The position numbers and the translations under genes are program-made. Shown piece by piece: positions 51,039 to 59,703 of a stretch of DNA of 64,000 nucleotides. The DNA comes from Anderseniella sp963698275 (lineage in GTDB: Bacteria; Pseudomonadota; Alphaproteobacteria; Rhizobiales; Aestuariivirgaceae). The notes under the pieces were generated by a model. That model had not been told where the DNA came from. It ran no database searches and worked only from the letters and a program-made list of their open reading frames with translations. Numbering within the stretch: the first letter of the stretch is position 1; each line of letters opens with the position of its first letter. The DNA lies in assembly GCA_963698275.1 (NCBI GenBank), contig CAVOQE010000001.1:186001-250000 (forward strand), given 5' to 3'.

Positions 51039-52475
51039 TTGTCCCGTTCTCAATTCAATCCGCCGGGTGCTCAATTATTGAGTGATATCAAGGATGTTGT
51101 CGGTGAAGCAGGCTGGATGGACGTGGCGGATGGGCAGCGCTATCTTGATGATCCGCGCGGGCGCTTCGAGGGCAGGGGATGCCTGATTGTTTTGCCCGGC
51201 TCGACCGAACAAGTGGCTGCCATTGTCCGGCTTTGCAATGCGGCCAAAGTGGGCATTGTGCCCTATAGCGGTGGAACCGGTGTTGTTGCCGGGCAGCTGT
51301 CAATTGACAGCGACAATGCCATCATCATGTCACTTGAGCGGATGAACAAGGTGCGCGAGATTTCTGTCGACGACAGTGTCCTCGTCGCCGAAGCCGGGTG
51401 TATTCTCGAGACTATTCACAGCACTGCGCGCGAACAGGGCATGATGTTTCCATTGAGTATGGCATCGAAGGGAAGCTGCTGTATCGGAGGAAATCTGGCC
51501 ACGAATGCCGGCGGCATTCAGGTGCTGCGGTATGGCAACGCACGCGATTTGTGCCTGGGCATTGAAGCTGTCCTGCCTTGCGGGACGATCCTGAGCGAAC
51601 TGAGCCCGCTGCGTAAGAACAATACCGGCTATGACCTGCGGCACCTGCTGATCGGCAGCGAAGGTACCCTCGGCATCATCACCGCCGCGTCTTTGATACT
51701 GAAGCCGGTTGATCCTGAAACCGCAACGGCTTTTCTGGCCATCAAGTCTCCTGCACATGCACTCATGCTTTACAAGGAGATCAAGGGGCATTTGGGCGAT
51801 GCTGTTTCGGCTCTCGAACTGATGAGCGGCCTGGGGCTGGAACTGGTCACCTCGAAATTTCCAACGCTTCGAAACCCGTTTGAACACAGCTGTGACTGGG
51901 CCTTGCTGCTGGAAGCCACCGGCCCGTTGGGTATCGGCGAGCGTCTGGAAACCGCTTTGACGGACTGCTTTGAAAACAATCTTGTGCTGGATGCCGTGGT
52001 CGCCCGGTCGCAATCACAACGAGACAGCCTGTGGGGCCTGCGCGAAAACACCCCCGAAGCAAACCGCCTGGCGGGGGCGTTCTGCAACAGCGACACATCT
52101 GTTCCGATAAGCAGGGTTGATGCCTTCATTACCGATACCATTACCGCGATTTCCGACATCCACCCCGACGTTCGGATCAACAGCTATGGCCATATCGGCG
52201 ACGGGAATATTCATCACAATGTCTTGCCCCCGACCGGCGTGACCAAGGCCGGGTTTGTGACATCAAACCCCGGCATTATCGACGCCGTCCGAATGGCTAT
52301 CAACGATACAACCCACCGTCATGGTGGATCGATCAGCGCCGAACACGGCATTGGCCGGCTCAAGACACGTGACCTGGAAAGCTTTGCCGATAAGGCAAGA
52401 TACGACGCCATCAGGCGCATCAAGTCTGCACTGGACCCCAATAACATCATGAACCCGGGGGTTCTCATCAATTGA
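51039..52475 (+). CDS. FAD-binding oxidase, GlcD/D-2-hydroxyacid dehydrogenase type
   Basis: 478 residues. FAD_binding_4 (PCMH) domain: CLIVLPGSTEQVAAIVRLCNAAKVGIVPYSGGTGVVAGQLS and KGSCCIGGNLATNAGGIQVLRYGNARDLCLGIEAVLPCG. C-terminal FAD-oxidase domain: SYGHIGDGNIHHNVLPP with the metal-binding His cluster, and GGSISAEHGIGRLKTRDLESFADKARYDAIRRIKSALDPNNIMNPG. It would oxidise a D-2-hydroxy acid. The start is TTG, preceded by AGGAG with 8-nt spacing; no ATG fits better. Confidence 0.92.
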   Translation: MSRSQFNPPGAQLLSDIKDVVGEAGWMDVADGQRYLDDPRGRFEGRGCLIVLPGSTEQVAAIVRLCNAAKVGIVPYSGGTGVVAGQLSIDSDNAIIMSLERMNKVREISVDDSVLVAEAGCILETIHSTAREQGMMFPLSMASKGSCCIGGNLATNAGGIQVLRYGNARDLCLGIEAVLPCGTILSELSPLRKNNTGYDLRHLLIGSEGTLGIITAASLILKPVDPETATAFLAIKSPAHALMLYKEIKGHLGDAVSALELMSGLGLELVTSKFPTLRNPFEHSCDWALLLEATGPLGIGERLETALTDCFENNLVLDAVVARSQSQRDSLWGLRENTPEANRLAGAFCNSDTSVPISRVDAFITDTITAISDIHPDVRINSYGHIGDGNIHHNVLPPTGVTKAGFVTSNPGIIDAVRMAINDTTHRHGGSISAEHGIGRLKTRDLESFADKARYDAIRRIKSALDPNNIMNPGVLIN

Positions 52476-52605
52476 TCCGAGAACACCGGCAGAGGAGATC
52501 ATCTTGAGGCGGGAAGGGTTATCGCTACCGCCGTGAAGGCTTGTCACAAGGAGTTTCAAGGCATTAGTCTGGCCAGTTGGGTCGGGCATCAGAGATCGTG
52601 TATTT

Positions 52606-53529
52606 ATGGCAGGCATCAAGGCACCAGTCGTCTGGCGCGACATGGATCAGGCAGCACTCGATGCCGCTTATGATCAAAACGTTTACGCCCCCAATCGATT
52701 GCAGTTACTGGACCGATACTCCTGCAATAGCGATGCTACCCGTTTGGCGCTCGGTGCGCCGCAACGTTTTGGTTATGGCGAGGCCGAGATCGAAGGCCTG
52801 GACATCTACAGCAGCAGCCGCCAGAACGCACCCATACAGATATTTATCCATGGTGGTGCATGGCGGTCCGGTACGGCGGCCCAGTATGGCTTTCCGGCTG
52901 AGGTTTTCGTCAGGGCCGGAGCCCACTTTGTGGTGCCGGATTTCGACGGGGTGCAGGACCACTATGGCGATCTGCGACCGATGGTGGCCCAGGTCCGCAG
53001 AGCAGTTGCCTGGGTCGCGCGTAATGCCGGGCAATTCGGTGGTGACCCCGACCGCATTTATCTGTCTGGACACTCTTCGGGCGCGCATCTCGCCGGTGTT
53101 GCGTTGACTACGGATTGGCACCGCGATTTCGGCTTGCCACCGACCATTATAAAAGGGGCACTGCTGTGCAGCGGGATGTACGACCTCAAGCCGGTCCGGC
53201 TATCTGCGAGGAGTTCCTATGTCACAATCACTGACGAGATCGAACACGAGTTGAGTGCGATGCGCCACCTGGAGGCAATCGTGCCTCCGCTTGTCGTCGG
53301 CTATGGCACCCTTGAGACACCGGAGTTCCAACGCCAGTCCAAAGAGTTTGCCGAGGCACTAACCGCTCGCGGCCACCCGGTCGATTTGCTGGTGGCGCAG
53401 CAGTGCAATCATTTTGAGATACTGGAGACGCTCGCCAACCCTTACGGCCTGCTTGGCCGGGCTGCGTTGGCCCAAATGGGATTGGGGTCGTCGTGTGCTG
53501 AACATCTGGAGCAACATGGGTTCAATTGA
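52606..53529 (+). CDS. Alpha/beta hydrolase, arylformamidase-like
   Basis: 307 residues. Oxyanion motif IFIHGGAWRSG (HGGxW, typical of kynurenine formamidase), nucleophile elbow YLSGHSSGAHLAGV (GHSSG), and a C-terminal His in CNHFEILETLANP, giving a Ser-Asp/Glu-His triad. It would hydrolyse an N-formyl or ester bond of a pathway intermediate. The final codons LEQHGFN and stop are dispersed-repeat sequence. DUF1185 follows after 35 bp. Confidence 0.88.
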   Translation: MAGIKAPVVWRDMDQAALDAAYDQNVYAPNRLQLLDRYSCNSDATRLALGAPQRFGYGEAEIEGLDIYSSSRQNAPIQIFIHGGAWRSGTAAQYGFPAEVFVRAGAHFVVPDFDGVQDHYGDLRPMVAQVRRAVAWVARNAGQFGGDPDRIYLSGHSSGAHLAGVALTTDWHRDFGLPPTIIKGALLCSGMYDLKPVRLSARSSYVTITDEIEHELSAMRHLEAIVPPLVVGYGTLETPEFQRQSKEFAEALTARGHPVDLLVAQQCNHFEILETLANPYGLLGRAALAQMGLGSSCAEHLEQHGFN

Positions 53530-53542
53530 ACCCATACTGATC
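53509..53542 (+). repeat. Dispersed repeat, short internal-deletion derivative
   Basis: GAGCAACATGGGTTCAATTGAACCCAT is joined directly to ACTGATCT, the outer end of the element. Compared with the 12976 copy, the sequence between the two CCAT motifs is missing. It contributes the stop codon of the hydrolase gene. Confidence 0.8.
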
Positions 53543-53564
53543 TGGAAAACCGAAAGACCTGAAC

Positions 53565-54107
53565 ATGGCTGATATCCGAAAGATCATTACCTTCCGCGAG
53601 ACAATCCTCCAGGAGATGGGGCAACCGCTCGACGACAAGATCATACGTGCTGCCGGACTCGCCGTCGTGCGCAACCCGCTTGCGGGCAGCTTTGAACGAG
53701 ATCTGACACCGTTGTTCGAGATTGGTCGTGAAATCGGTGACCTGCTTTCGGAACAGGTTGCGGACCTCCTCGACCGGCCGGCAGTCACCTATGGCAAGGC
53801 AGCGCTTGTCGGTCTCAATGGTGAAATGGAGCATGGTGGTGCGTGCATTCATCCGATGCTCGGTAAACCGATGCGCTCAGCGGTCGGTGGAGGAAAGGCG
53901 GTCATCTCATCCAATGTCAAGATTGCTGCAGCCGGAACAGCTCTCGACATGCCGCTTGGCCACAAGGACGAAGCCTGGTCCTTCGATCATTTCGACACCA
54001 TGACACTGTGCGTGGCAGACGCGCCGCGTCTGGACGAGATTGTCGTCATGTTGGCATTTGCCGATGGCGGACGGCCACTGCCAAGGTGTGGTTCAGGACC
54101 CGTCTGA
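53565..54107 (+). CDS. DUF1185 (amino acid synthesis) family protein
   Basis: 180 residues. IRKIITFRETILQEMGQPLDDKIIRAAGLAVVRNPLAGSFERDLTPLFEIGREIGDLLSEQ and GKAALVGLNGEMEHGGACIHPMLGKPMRSAVGGGKAVISSNVKIAAAGTALDMPLGHKDEAW form the DUF1185 (AA_synth) domain over the whole length. The function is not established; members commonly cluster with racemases, amidases and transporters for amino-acid-like compounds, as here. The C-terminus RPLPRCGSGPV looks slightly extended. Confidence 0.85.
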   Translation: MADIRKIITFRETILQEMGQPLDDKIIRAAGLAVVRNPLAGSFERDLTPLFEIGREIGDLLSEQVADLLDRPAVTYGKAALVGLNGEMEHGGACIHPMLGKPMRSAVGGGKAVISSNVKIAAAGTALDMPLGHKDEAWSFDHFDTMTLCVADAPRLDEIVVMLAFADGGRPLPRCGSGPV

Positions 54108-54133
54108 TATCATTCCAGCAAGGATGCGCCGTA

Positions 54134-56113
54134 TCACGCTTGCTGTCCGATCCGGCGGGCGGCGTCCGCGCCTTCGGCGGTCGCAATCTGTACGGTGCGT
54201 GGCGCCACGCTGTCCCCCACGATTTCGACCTGTGCAAACCGCGCCCGGGCCGCGGCCTCGAGATCGGAGACAACACGGTTGCCGCGCCAGTCCACCAGCA
54301 GGTCTGCGTTGGTGATCTCGCCTGCGTCTCCGGTGTAGATGTTGCGGGTTAGAACCGTGCCCTTCGCAAGTCCGGTTACTGTCTCCATCGGTCGGAACGT
54401 CACGCCGCGCTGGAGCAGGAAGCGATAGAGTTGCGTGCGTACGGTGCCGTCGACATGCTCAGCCACAGCCGGGTCACCGGTCACCACCGTCACCTGCACT
54501 CCGGCTTCGGCCAACACCTCGGCGGCGGCCAGGCCGTTACGCCCTCCGCCTTCATCTGAGATCACGGCATGGCGCGCGCTGGAACCTGCCGTTCGCATCA
54601 ACACGTCGGCTGGAGTTGCCATGCTCACGCCGGAGCCTGACTTCCCTGGCAATTCGCGCACCGCTAGCGGCACCGACCCGGTGGCCAGGATCACCGCATC
54701 TGCGCGAATTTGGTCGAGGTCATCCGGCTCCAGCCCGGTGTTCAGTTTTATCGGGACCTGCGCGCTTTCCAGTTCCTGCTCATACCAGTCAACTGATAGC
54801 CCATACTCCCTGGCAAACGGCGAATTTGCCCACAACCTCAGTTGCCCGCCAATCTGCGCGGTTGTCTCGTACACAGTCACCTGATGGCCAAGGACGGCCG
54901 CTCGTCGCGCCGCTTCCAGTCCGGCAGGGCCAGCGCCGATCACTGCCACCCGTTGGGGTGAGGTTGCCGGTTTGTCGGCGGCGAACTCAAGTTCGCGTGC
55001 TGCCTCCGGGTTGTGGAAACAGCGCACTGGTTTGCCGCTCACCGCCCGATTGATGCAGACGTTCGCCCCGACACACGGGCGTATCCTGTTGGCTTCGCCG
55101 GCTTTGACCTTGGCTACGATATCCGGATCTGCAATATGCCCCCGTGTCATTCCGACCATATCCGCCTCGCCTCGCGCCAGGATCTGTTCGGCCAGAGACG
55201 GGTCCGTCACCCGGCCAGTTACGAACACCGGAACTGTAACTGCCGTGCGGATGCGCGCTGCCAATGGCGCAAACAGACCGTGCGGCGCCGGGCTTGCCGG
55301 CCAGTGTTCCCAGCGCATGATGCGGTCATAGTTGGTGCCGGCCACGACGTTGAGATAGTCCAGTGAACCCGCCTCGCCGAGCAGGGCCGCGATTTCTGCC
55401 ATGTCATCATTGTCCAGCCCGCCCGCCATCTTCTCATCGCCGGCAATGCGCATGCCGACGATCAGATCGGGTCCCACGGCTGCACGCACCGATGCGGCTG
55501 CTTCGAGGGCAAAACGAACCCGGTTTCGGACACTGCCGCCATAGTCATCGCGGCGCTGGTTGCCGGCAGGTGAAAAGAAGGCACCCGGCAGATAGCCGAA
55601 GGCGCCCAGGATTTCCACCCCGTCAAGTCCTGATGACCGCACTTTGGCGGCGCCTGCCCCGTAGGCCGCCACCAATTCGGCGATGTCAGCACGGGTCATC
55701 TGGCGCGGCATGATCTTGAGGACCTGCGAGGCCACCGGGGAGGGCGCCCACAGGGGTCTTCCGATATCGGAATAGTCCACTGTGGCTGCGCTGTGTCCCA
55801 ACTGTATCAGGAATGTCCCGCCATGCTCATGTACCGCATCGGCAAGCCGGCCAAGGCCATCCTCCACGCCGGGCCGCGTCAGGTCTATGCCGCGTCCGGA
55901 ATTGGCGTGGCCGGTATGATGAAATCCGCTTGTGCCCGTCATCTGCAGGCCGGCGCCGCCCTGGCTCCTGCGGGCGTGATAGGCGATGAAGTCTGCGCCC
56001 GCATGACCTGATTCCTCCAGCCCTGGAATATGGCCTGTCACCAGCACCCGGTTGCGAATGGTTCGCGTACCGACCTTGAGTGGCGACATCAGATGTGGAA
56101 AGTCAGCGGCCAT
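54134..56113 (-). CDS. OYE-FAD oxidoreductase, N-methylproline-demethylase-like
   Basis: 659 residues with two modules. The N-terminal old-yellow-enzyme TIM barrel (FMN) has HLMSPLKVGTRTIRNRVLVTGH, LIQLGHSAATVDYSDIGRPLWAPSPV, VEILGAFGYLPGAFFSPAGNQRRDDYGGSVRNRVRFALE and VFVTGRVTDPSLAEQIL. The Fe-S linker CVGANVCINRAVSGKPVRC follows. The C-terminal FAD/NAD domain has RVAVIGAGPAGLEAARRAAVLGHQVTVYE. In the linker the second Cys of the classical 4Fe-4S motif is Ala, as I recall for N-methylproline/dimethylglycine demethylases of this group. Probably demethylates a tertiary amine. Confidence 0.87.
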   Translation of the reverse strand: MAADFPHLMSPLKVGTRTIRNRVLVTGHIPGLEESGHAGADFIAYHARRSQGGAGLQMTGTSGFHHTGHANSGRGIDLTRPGVEDGLGRLADAVHEHGGTFLIQLGHSAATVDYSDIGRPLWAPSPVASQVLKIMPRQMTRADIAELVAAYGAGAAKVRSSGLDGVEILGAFGYLPGAFFSPAGNQRRDDYGGSVRNRVRFALEAAASVRAAVGPDLIVGMRIAGDEKMAGGLDNDDMAEIAALLGEAGSLDYLNVVAGTNYDRIMRWEHWPASPAPHGLFAPLAARIRTAVTVPVFVTGRVTDPSLAEQILARGEADMVGMTRGHIADPDIVAKVKAGEANRIRPCVGANVCINRAVSGKPVRCFHNPEAARELEFAADKPATSPQRVAVIGAGPAGLEAARRAAVLGHQVTVYETTAQIGGQLRLWANSPFAREYGLSVDWYEQELESAQVPIKLNTGLEPDDLDQIRADAVILATGSVPLAVRELPGKSGSGVSMATPADVLMRTAGSSARHAVISDEGGGRNGLAAAEVLAEAGVQVTVVTGDPAVAEHVDGTVRTQLYRFLLQRGVTFRPMETVTGLAKGTVLTRNIYTGDAGEITNADLLVDWRGNRVVSDLEAAARARFAQVEIVGDSVAPRTVQIATAEGADAARRIGQQA

Positions 56114-56264
56114 GGGACAGCGCTCCTCAGATGAGTGTCGGCGGCAACGGACTCATGTCGATCTATAACGATCTGATAGCCAGCTTCCTGTGTTCAGATT
56201 GTAGCTTTGGGCTGGCATTGGCAAGCCCGGGTCATCGCCATCTCATCTGACTTTTCAAAAGCGA

Positions 56265-57947
56265 TCATAAAGTATTCTCACTTTTTGCAGGCACGTCTTG
56301 TTTTGCATCTGACAAGACAAGGTCGGAGGCCTTTTCGCCGATCATGACGATAGCGGCATTGGTGTTTCCCGAGACGAGGCGCGGCATGATGGAACCATCT
56401 GCGATCCTCAATCCATTTATGCCCCGCACCTTGAGCTCCGGCGTAACAACGCTATCGCTGCCTGTGCCCATGGAGCAGGTTCCGACAGGATGATAGACCG
56501 TCGCGCCCGCGGTACGGCAGAATTGCAGCAGTGCGTCGTCACTTTGCACGTCGGCTCCAGGTTCCATTTCCTCGGCCAGAAAGGGTTTCATTGCATTTGA
56601 CCCAAGGATTGACCGCAACTTTTTCAGGCCATTGATATTGGCGACGCGGTCGATTTCCTGTGACAGGTAATTTACTCTTATCGCCGGCGCGTCGAACGGG
56701 TCGGCACACCTGACATGGATGGTTCCGCGGCTCTCCGGGCGGAGCTGGCAGACAGAGGCCGTGAAGCCGGAGAACGGATGCAGCTTCTCGCCCATTTTGT
56801 CCGAACTGAACAGGATGAAATGGATCTGAATGTCCGGTGAGACCAAGGAGGGATCCGTCTTGAAGAAGGCAGCCGCATATCCCGCGCTGACGGCCAGCGG
56901 ACCGTTGCGGAAAAGTGCATAGTTCAGGCCCGATTTCACCTTGCCGAACAACGACCGGTTGGCGTCATTCAATGTGACGGGTTGTTTGCTGCGTAGCACC
57001 ATCCGTATCTGAAAGTGGTCTTGCAGGTTTTCTCCGACAGCGGGCAGATGACACACGACAGGAATGCCGTGATCGTTCAGGATATCTGCGTTGCCAATGC
57101 CGGATAACTCCAGGAGCTGAGGAGAGTTGATCGCCCCTCCGCAGAGGATGACCTCTCTGGATGCGGCTGCGAACCTGGCAACTCCTTTGTGGACAAACTC
57201 CACCCCGGACGCAGTGCCGTCTTTGACCTGTACCCGCGTGACATGGGCATGGGTTTCAATACGCAAGTTGTTGCGTGACCTGGCAGGATTGAGATATCCC
57301 ACCGCGGTGCTGCAGCGCCGACCGTTGCGTGACGTGGTCTGGAAATAGCCGACACCTTCTTGCTGGTCACCATTGAAGTCGTGGTTTAGAGGCAGCCCCT
57401 GTTCGACGCCGGCGTCGATAAAAGCATCGCACAAGGGGTGCGTCTCGCGCTGATCTGAAACGGCAAGAGGTCCGCCTATACCATGCAGGCGGTCTTCGCC
57501 GCGCTGCTGATCTTCTGCGCGCCTGAAATATGGCAGGACGTCAGCGTAAGACCATCCGGAATTGCCCAACTGACCCCAAAGGTCGAAATCTTCCCGCTGT
57601 CCGCGTATGTAAAGCAGCCCGTTGATCGAGCTTGTCCCGCCAAGGACCTTGCCGCGCGGCTGGTATATCCTGCGTCCATCCAGCTCCGGTTCAGGTTCGG
57701 TTTCGTACATCCAGTTGACCTTGCGGTTCCTGAACGTTTTTGCGTAACCGATGGGGATGTGGATCCAGGGATTTAGATCACGTCCACCTGCTTCCAGCAG
57801 CAGGACCTTATGTCGTCCGCAGGCGGTGAGCCGGTTCGCCAGGACACATCCAGCCGACCCGGCTCCGACGATGATGTAGTCATAGGTGCCAATTGTCGAT
57901 CCCGCCACATCACTCGCAGAACGCTTGGGTCCATTAAAATCACGCAT
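56265..57947 (-). CDS. GMC oxidoreductase, choline-dehydrogenase-like
   Basis: 560 residues. The FAD-binding YDYIIVGAGSAGCVLANRL is at residues 23-41. GMC signature 1 is PRGKVLGGTSSINGLLYIRGQREDFD, signature 2 is EVILCGGAINSPQLLELSGIG, and the C-terminal active-site region is TVYHPVGTCSMGTGSDSVVTPELKVRGINGLRIADGSIMPRLVSGNTNAAIVMIGEKASDLVL with the catalytic His. It would oxidise an alcohol such as choline or a related amino alcohol to the aldehyde. Not called betA because betB and betI are absent. Confidence 0.92.
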   Translation of the reverse strand: MRDFNGPKRSASDVAGSTIGTYDYIIVGAGSAGCVLANRLTACGRHKVLLLEAGGRDLNPWIHIPIGYAKTFRNRKVNWMYETEPEPELDGRRIYQPRGKVLGGTSSINGLLYIRGQREDFDLWGQLGNSGWSYADVLPYFRRAEDQQRGEDRLHGIGGPLAVSDQRETHPLCDAFIDAGVEQGLPLNHDFNGDQQEGVGYFQTTSRNGRRCSTAVGYLNPARSRNNLRIETHAHVTRVQVKDGTASGVEFVHKGVARFAAASREVILCGGAINSPQLLELSGIGNADILNDHGIPVVCHLPAVGENLQDHFQIRMVLRSKQPVTLNDANRSLFGKVKSGLNYALFRNGPLAVSAGYAAAFFKTDPSLVSPDIQIHFILFSSDKMGEKLHPFSGFTASVCQLRPESRGTIHVRCADPFDAPAIRVNYLSQEIDRVANINGLKKLRSILGSNAMKPFLAEEMEPGADVQSDDALLQFCRTAGATVYHPVGTCSMGTGSDSVVTPELKVRGINGLRIADGSIMPRLVSGNTNAAIVMIGEKASDLVLSDAKQDVPAKSENTL

Positions 57948-58008
57948 GGTTTGACGCCATTCTCAATTGGTCACCGAGTACCCGAAGTTACACAAGCCGC
58001 GAGTTTCA

Positions 58009-59556
58009 TCAGGGGCACGCGACCTCGATCAGGTAGGGGCCTTCGCTTTGCAAGCCCGCCTTCAACGCGGAGCAGAAACTCTCCATGTCATCAGCTCTCG
58101 CGCCCGAAACACCGTGTCCGCGAGCCAGGGAAACCCAATCAATCAGAGGTTCCTCGACATCAAACATTGCGCTGGCATTCTGCCCGTAGCTGTCAACGCC
58201 GACATTGGCCAGTTCGTGCCGCAGGATCTGATAACCGCGGTTGGCAAATATGATTACGGTGATGTCCAGGCTCTCGCGTGCCATCGTCCACAGCGACTGC
58301 AGCGTGTACATTGCCGAGCCATCGCCTGTCAGCGCAATGATCTTCCGGTCAGGACAAGCGATCGCGGCGCCAACAGCACAGGGCAGGCTGTATCCGATCG
58401 CTCCCCCGGTCCCGCCCAGAACGTCGTGCGGGCGGGCCGTTTTGGTCGGTGGCATGACAGAGGCACCCGACGTGATGGACTCATTGCAAAGCACTGCGTT
58501 TTCCGGCAGGAGCGCAGCCAGCGCCTGGCCCACTTTTTCGAGCGTTAACTGCCCTGATGGAACGTCAGGAAGGTCAAGCGCATAGGATTGATACTGTGTC
58601 TGCGCGCCAACGCCGACAGCGTCGGCCAACGCTTCGATCGTCCACGCAATATCCATCTCGGGAGTGCACAATTCCGAGATCGTACATGCGGGAGGTTCCG
58701 GCACGGACGGTTTGTCCGGATAGGCAAAGAAAGCAACCGGGCGGTTGGTTCCCAGGAGTGTCAGAGATGCAAGTTTCTCCATTTGCCCGATCTTGGGCGT
58801 TATCGGATAAACAAGTTGCTCGATTTTCGCGCTTCCCGCACCTTTGGAAATCCTCGGTATCAAGGTATCTGCCAGCAGGCGGCAGCCCGTCTTGCTTGCA
58901 ATTTTTCCGGCCAGTTCCCGCAGCCGACCAAACAGTGCCTCACCACCTACAATAAGGGCAGCATTTTCCAATGTCAGCCTTTGTGCGGCTGCTTCGATCT
59001 CTGCCATTGAAGGCCGGGTGAGACGTGGCAGGGTTTCGTGGACCGCCGGGCTGATTGCCGGGTCCCAGGCTGTGTCGGCGGGCAGGATCAGGGTTGCAAC
59101 CTGACCGTTGTTTGATCGCGCGGCCCGTATGGCGGAGGCTCCATCCTCGGCAACGGTTTTCGCGTCGGGAGAAACCCGTGTCCAATGGCTTATCGCCTGA
59201 CTGATACCGGTCAGATCTCCCTTGAGCGGGCTTTCGTAGCGCAGGTGATGGGTGGCGTGATCTCCAACCACGTTCACCACACCGGATTTGGCTTTGCGGG
59301 CATTGTGCAGATTTGCAAAGGCGTTCCCGAAGCCCGGCGCAAGATGGAGCAGCGTGGCTGCCACATCGCGTTTCATCCTGAAGTAACCATCGGCGCTTCC
59401 GGATGCGCCTCCCTCAAAAAGGCAAAGAATGCACCTCATCTCGGGGTGATCATCCAGAGCCGCAACAAAGTGCATTTCTGATGTGCCCGGGTTTGCAAAA
59501 ACCGTGTCGACGCCATTTTGAAGAAGCGTCTTTACCAGGCTCTCTGCACCGTTCAT
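58009..59556 (-). CDS. Thiamine-diphosphate enzyme (acetolactate synthase/benzoylformate decarboxylase type)
   Basis: 515 residues. N-terminal pyrimidine-binding domain GAESLVKTLLQNGVDTVFANPGTSEMHFVAAL with the activating Glu in CLFEGGASGSADGY. Central domain TRPSMAEIEAAAQRL. C-terminal ThDP/Mg motif GDGSAMYTLQSLWTMARESLDITVIIFANRGYQI (GDG...N). It would decarboxylate or ligate a 2-oxo acid. The catalytic substrate cannot be predicted. About 60 bp separate it from the GMC gene downstream, so co-transcription is likely. Confidence 0.9.
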   Translation of the reverse strand: MNGAESLVKTLLQNGVDTVFANPGTSEMHFVAALDDHPEMRCILCLFEGGASGSADGYFRMKRDVAATLLHLAPGFGNAFANLHNARKAKSGVVNVVGDHATHHLRYESPLKGDLTGISQAISHWTRVSPDAKTVAEDGASAIRAARSNNGQVATLILPADTAWDPAISPAVHETLPRLTRPSMAEIEAAAQRLTLENAALIVGGEALFGRLRELAGKIASKTGCRLLADTLIPRISKGAGSAKIEQLVYPITPKIGQMEKLASLTLLGTNRPVAFFAYPDKPSVPEPPACTISELCTPEMDIAWTIEALADAVGVGAQTQYQSYALDLPDVPSGQLTLEKVGQALAALLPENAVLCNESITSGASVMPPTKTARPHDVLGGTGGAIGYSLPCAVGAAIACPDRKIIALTGDGSAMYTLQSLWTMARESLDITVIIFANRGYQILRHELANVGVDSYGQNASAMFDVEEPLIDWVSLARGHGVSGARADDMESFCSALKAGLQSEGPYLIEVACP

Positions 59557-59703
59557 CGAATACTCCCTTTGCCGAAATCCGCAGAAAGAGGCCTGATCAG
59601 ATCAGGTCTTTTCCGGGCGATCATTGATGTATGGGACTGAATGTCAGACTGGCGAGGAAATCAATAGCGCATGAAACTGACATGATGTGATGTTTGCTAC
59701 AGT

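Noticed and set aside
50675..51085. 136-residue open frame before the FAD oxidase
   Set aside because: It runs through the dispersed repeat copy 2 and overlaps the true gene in another frame.
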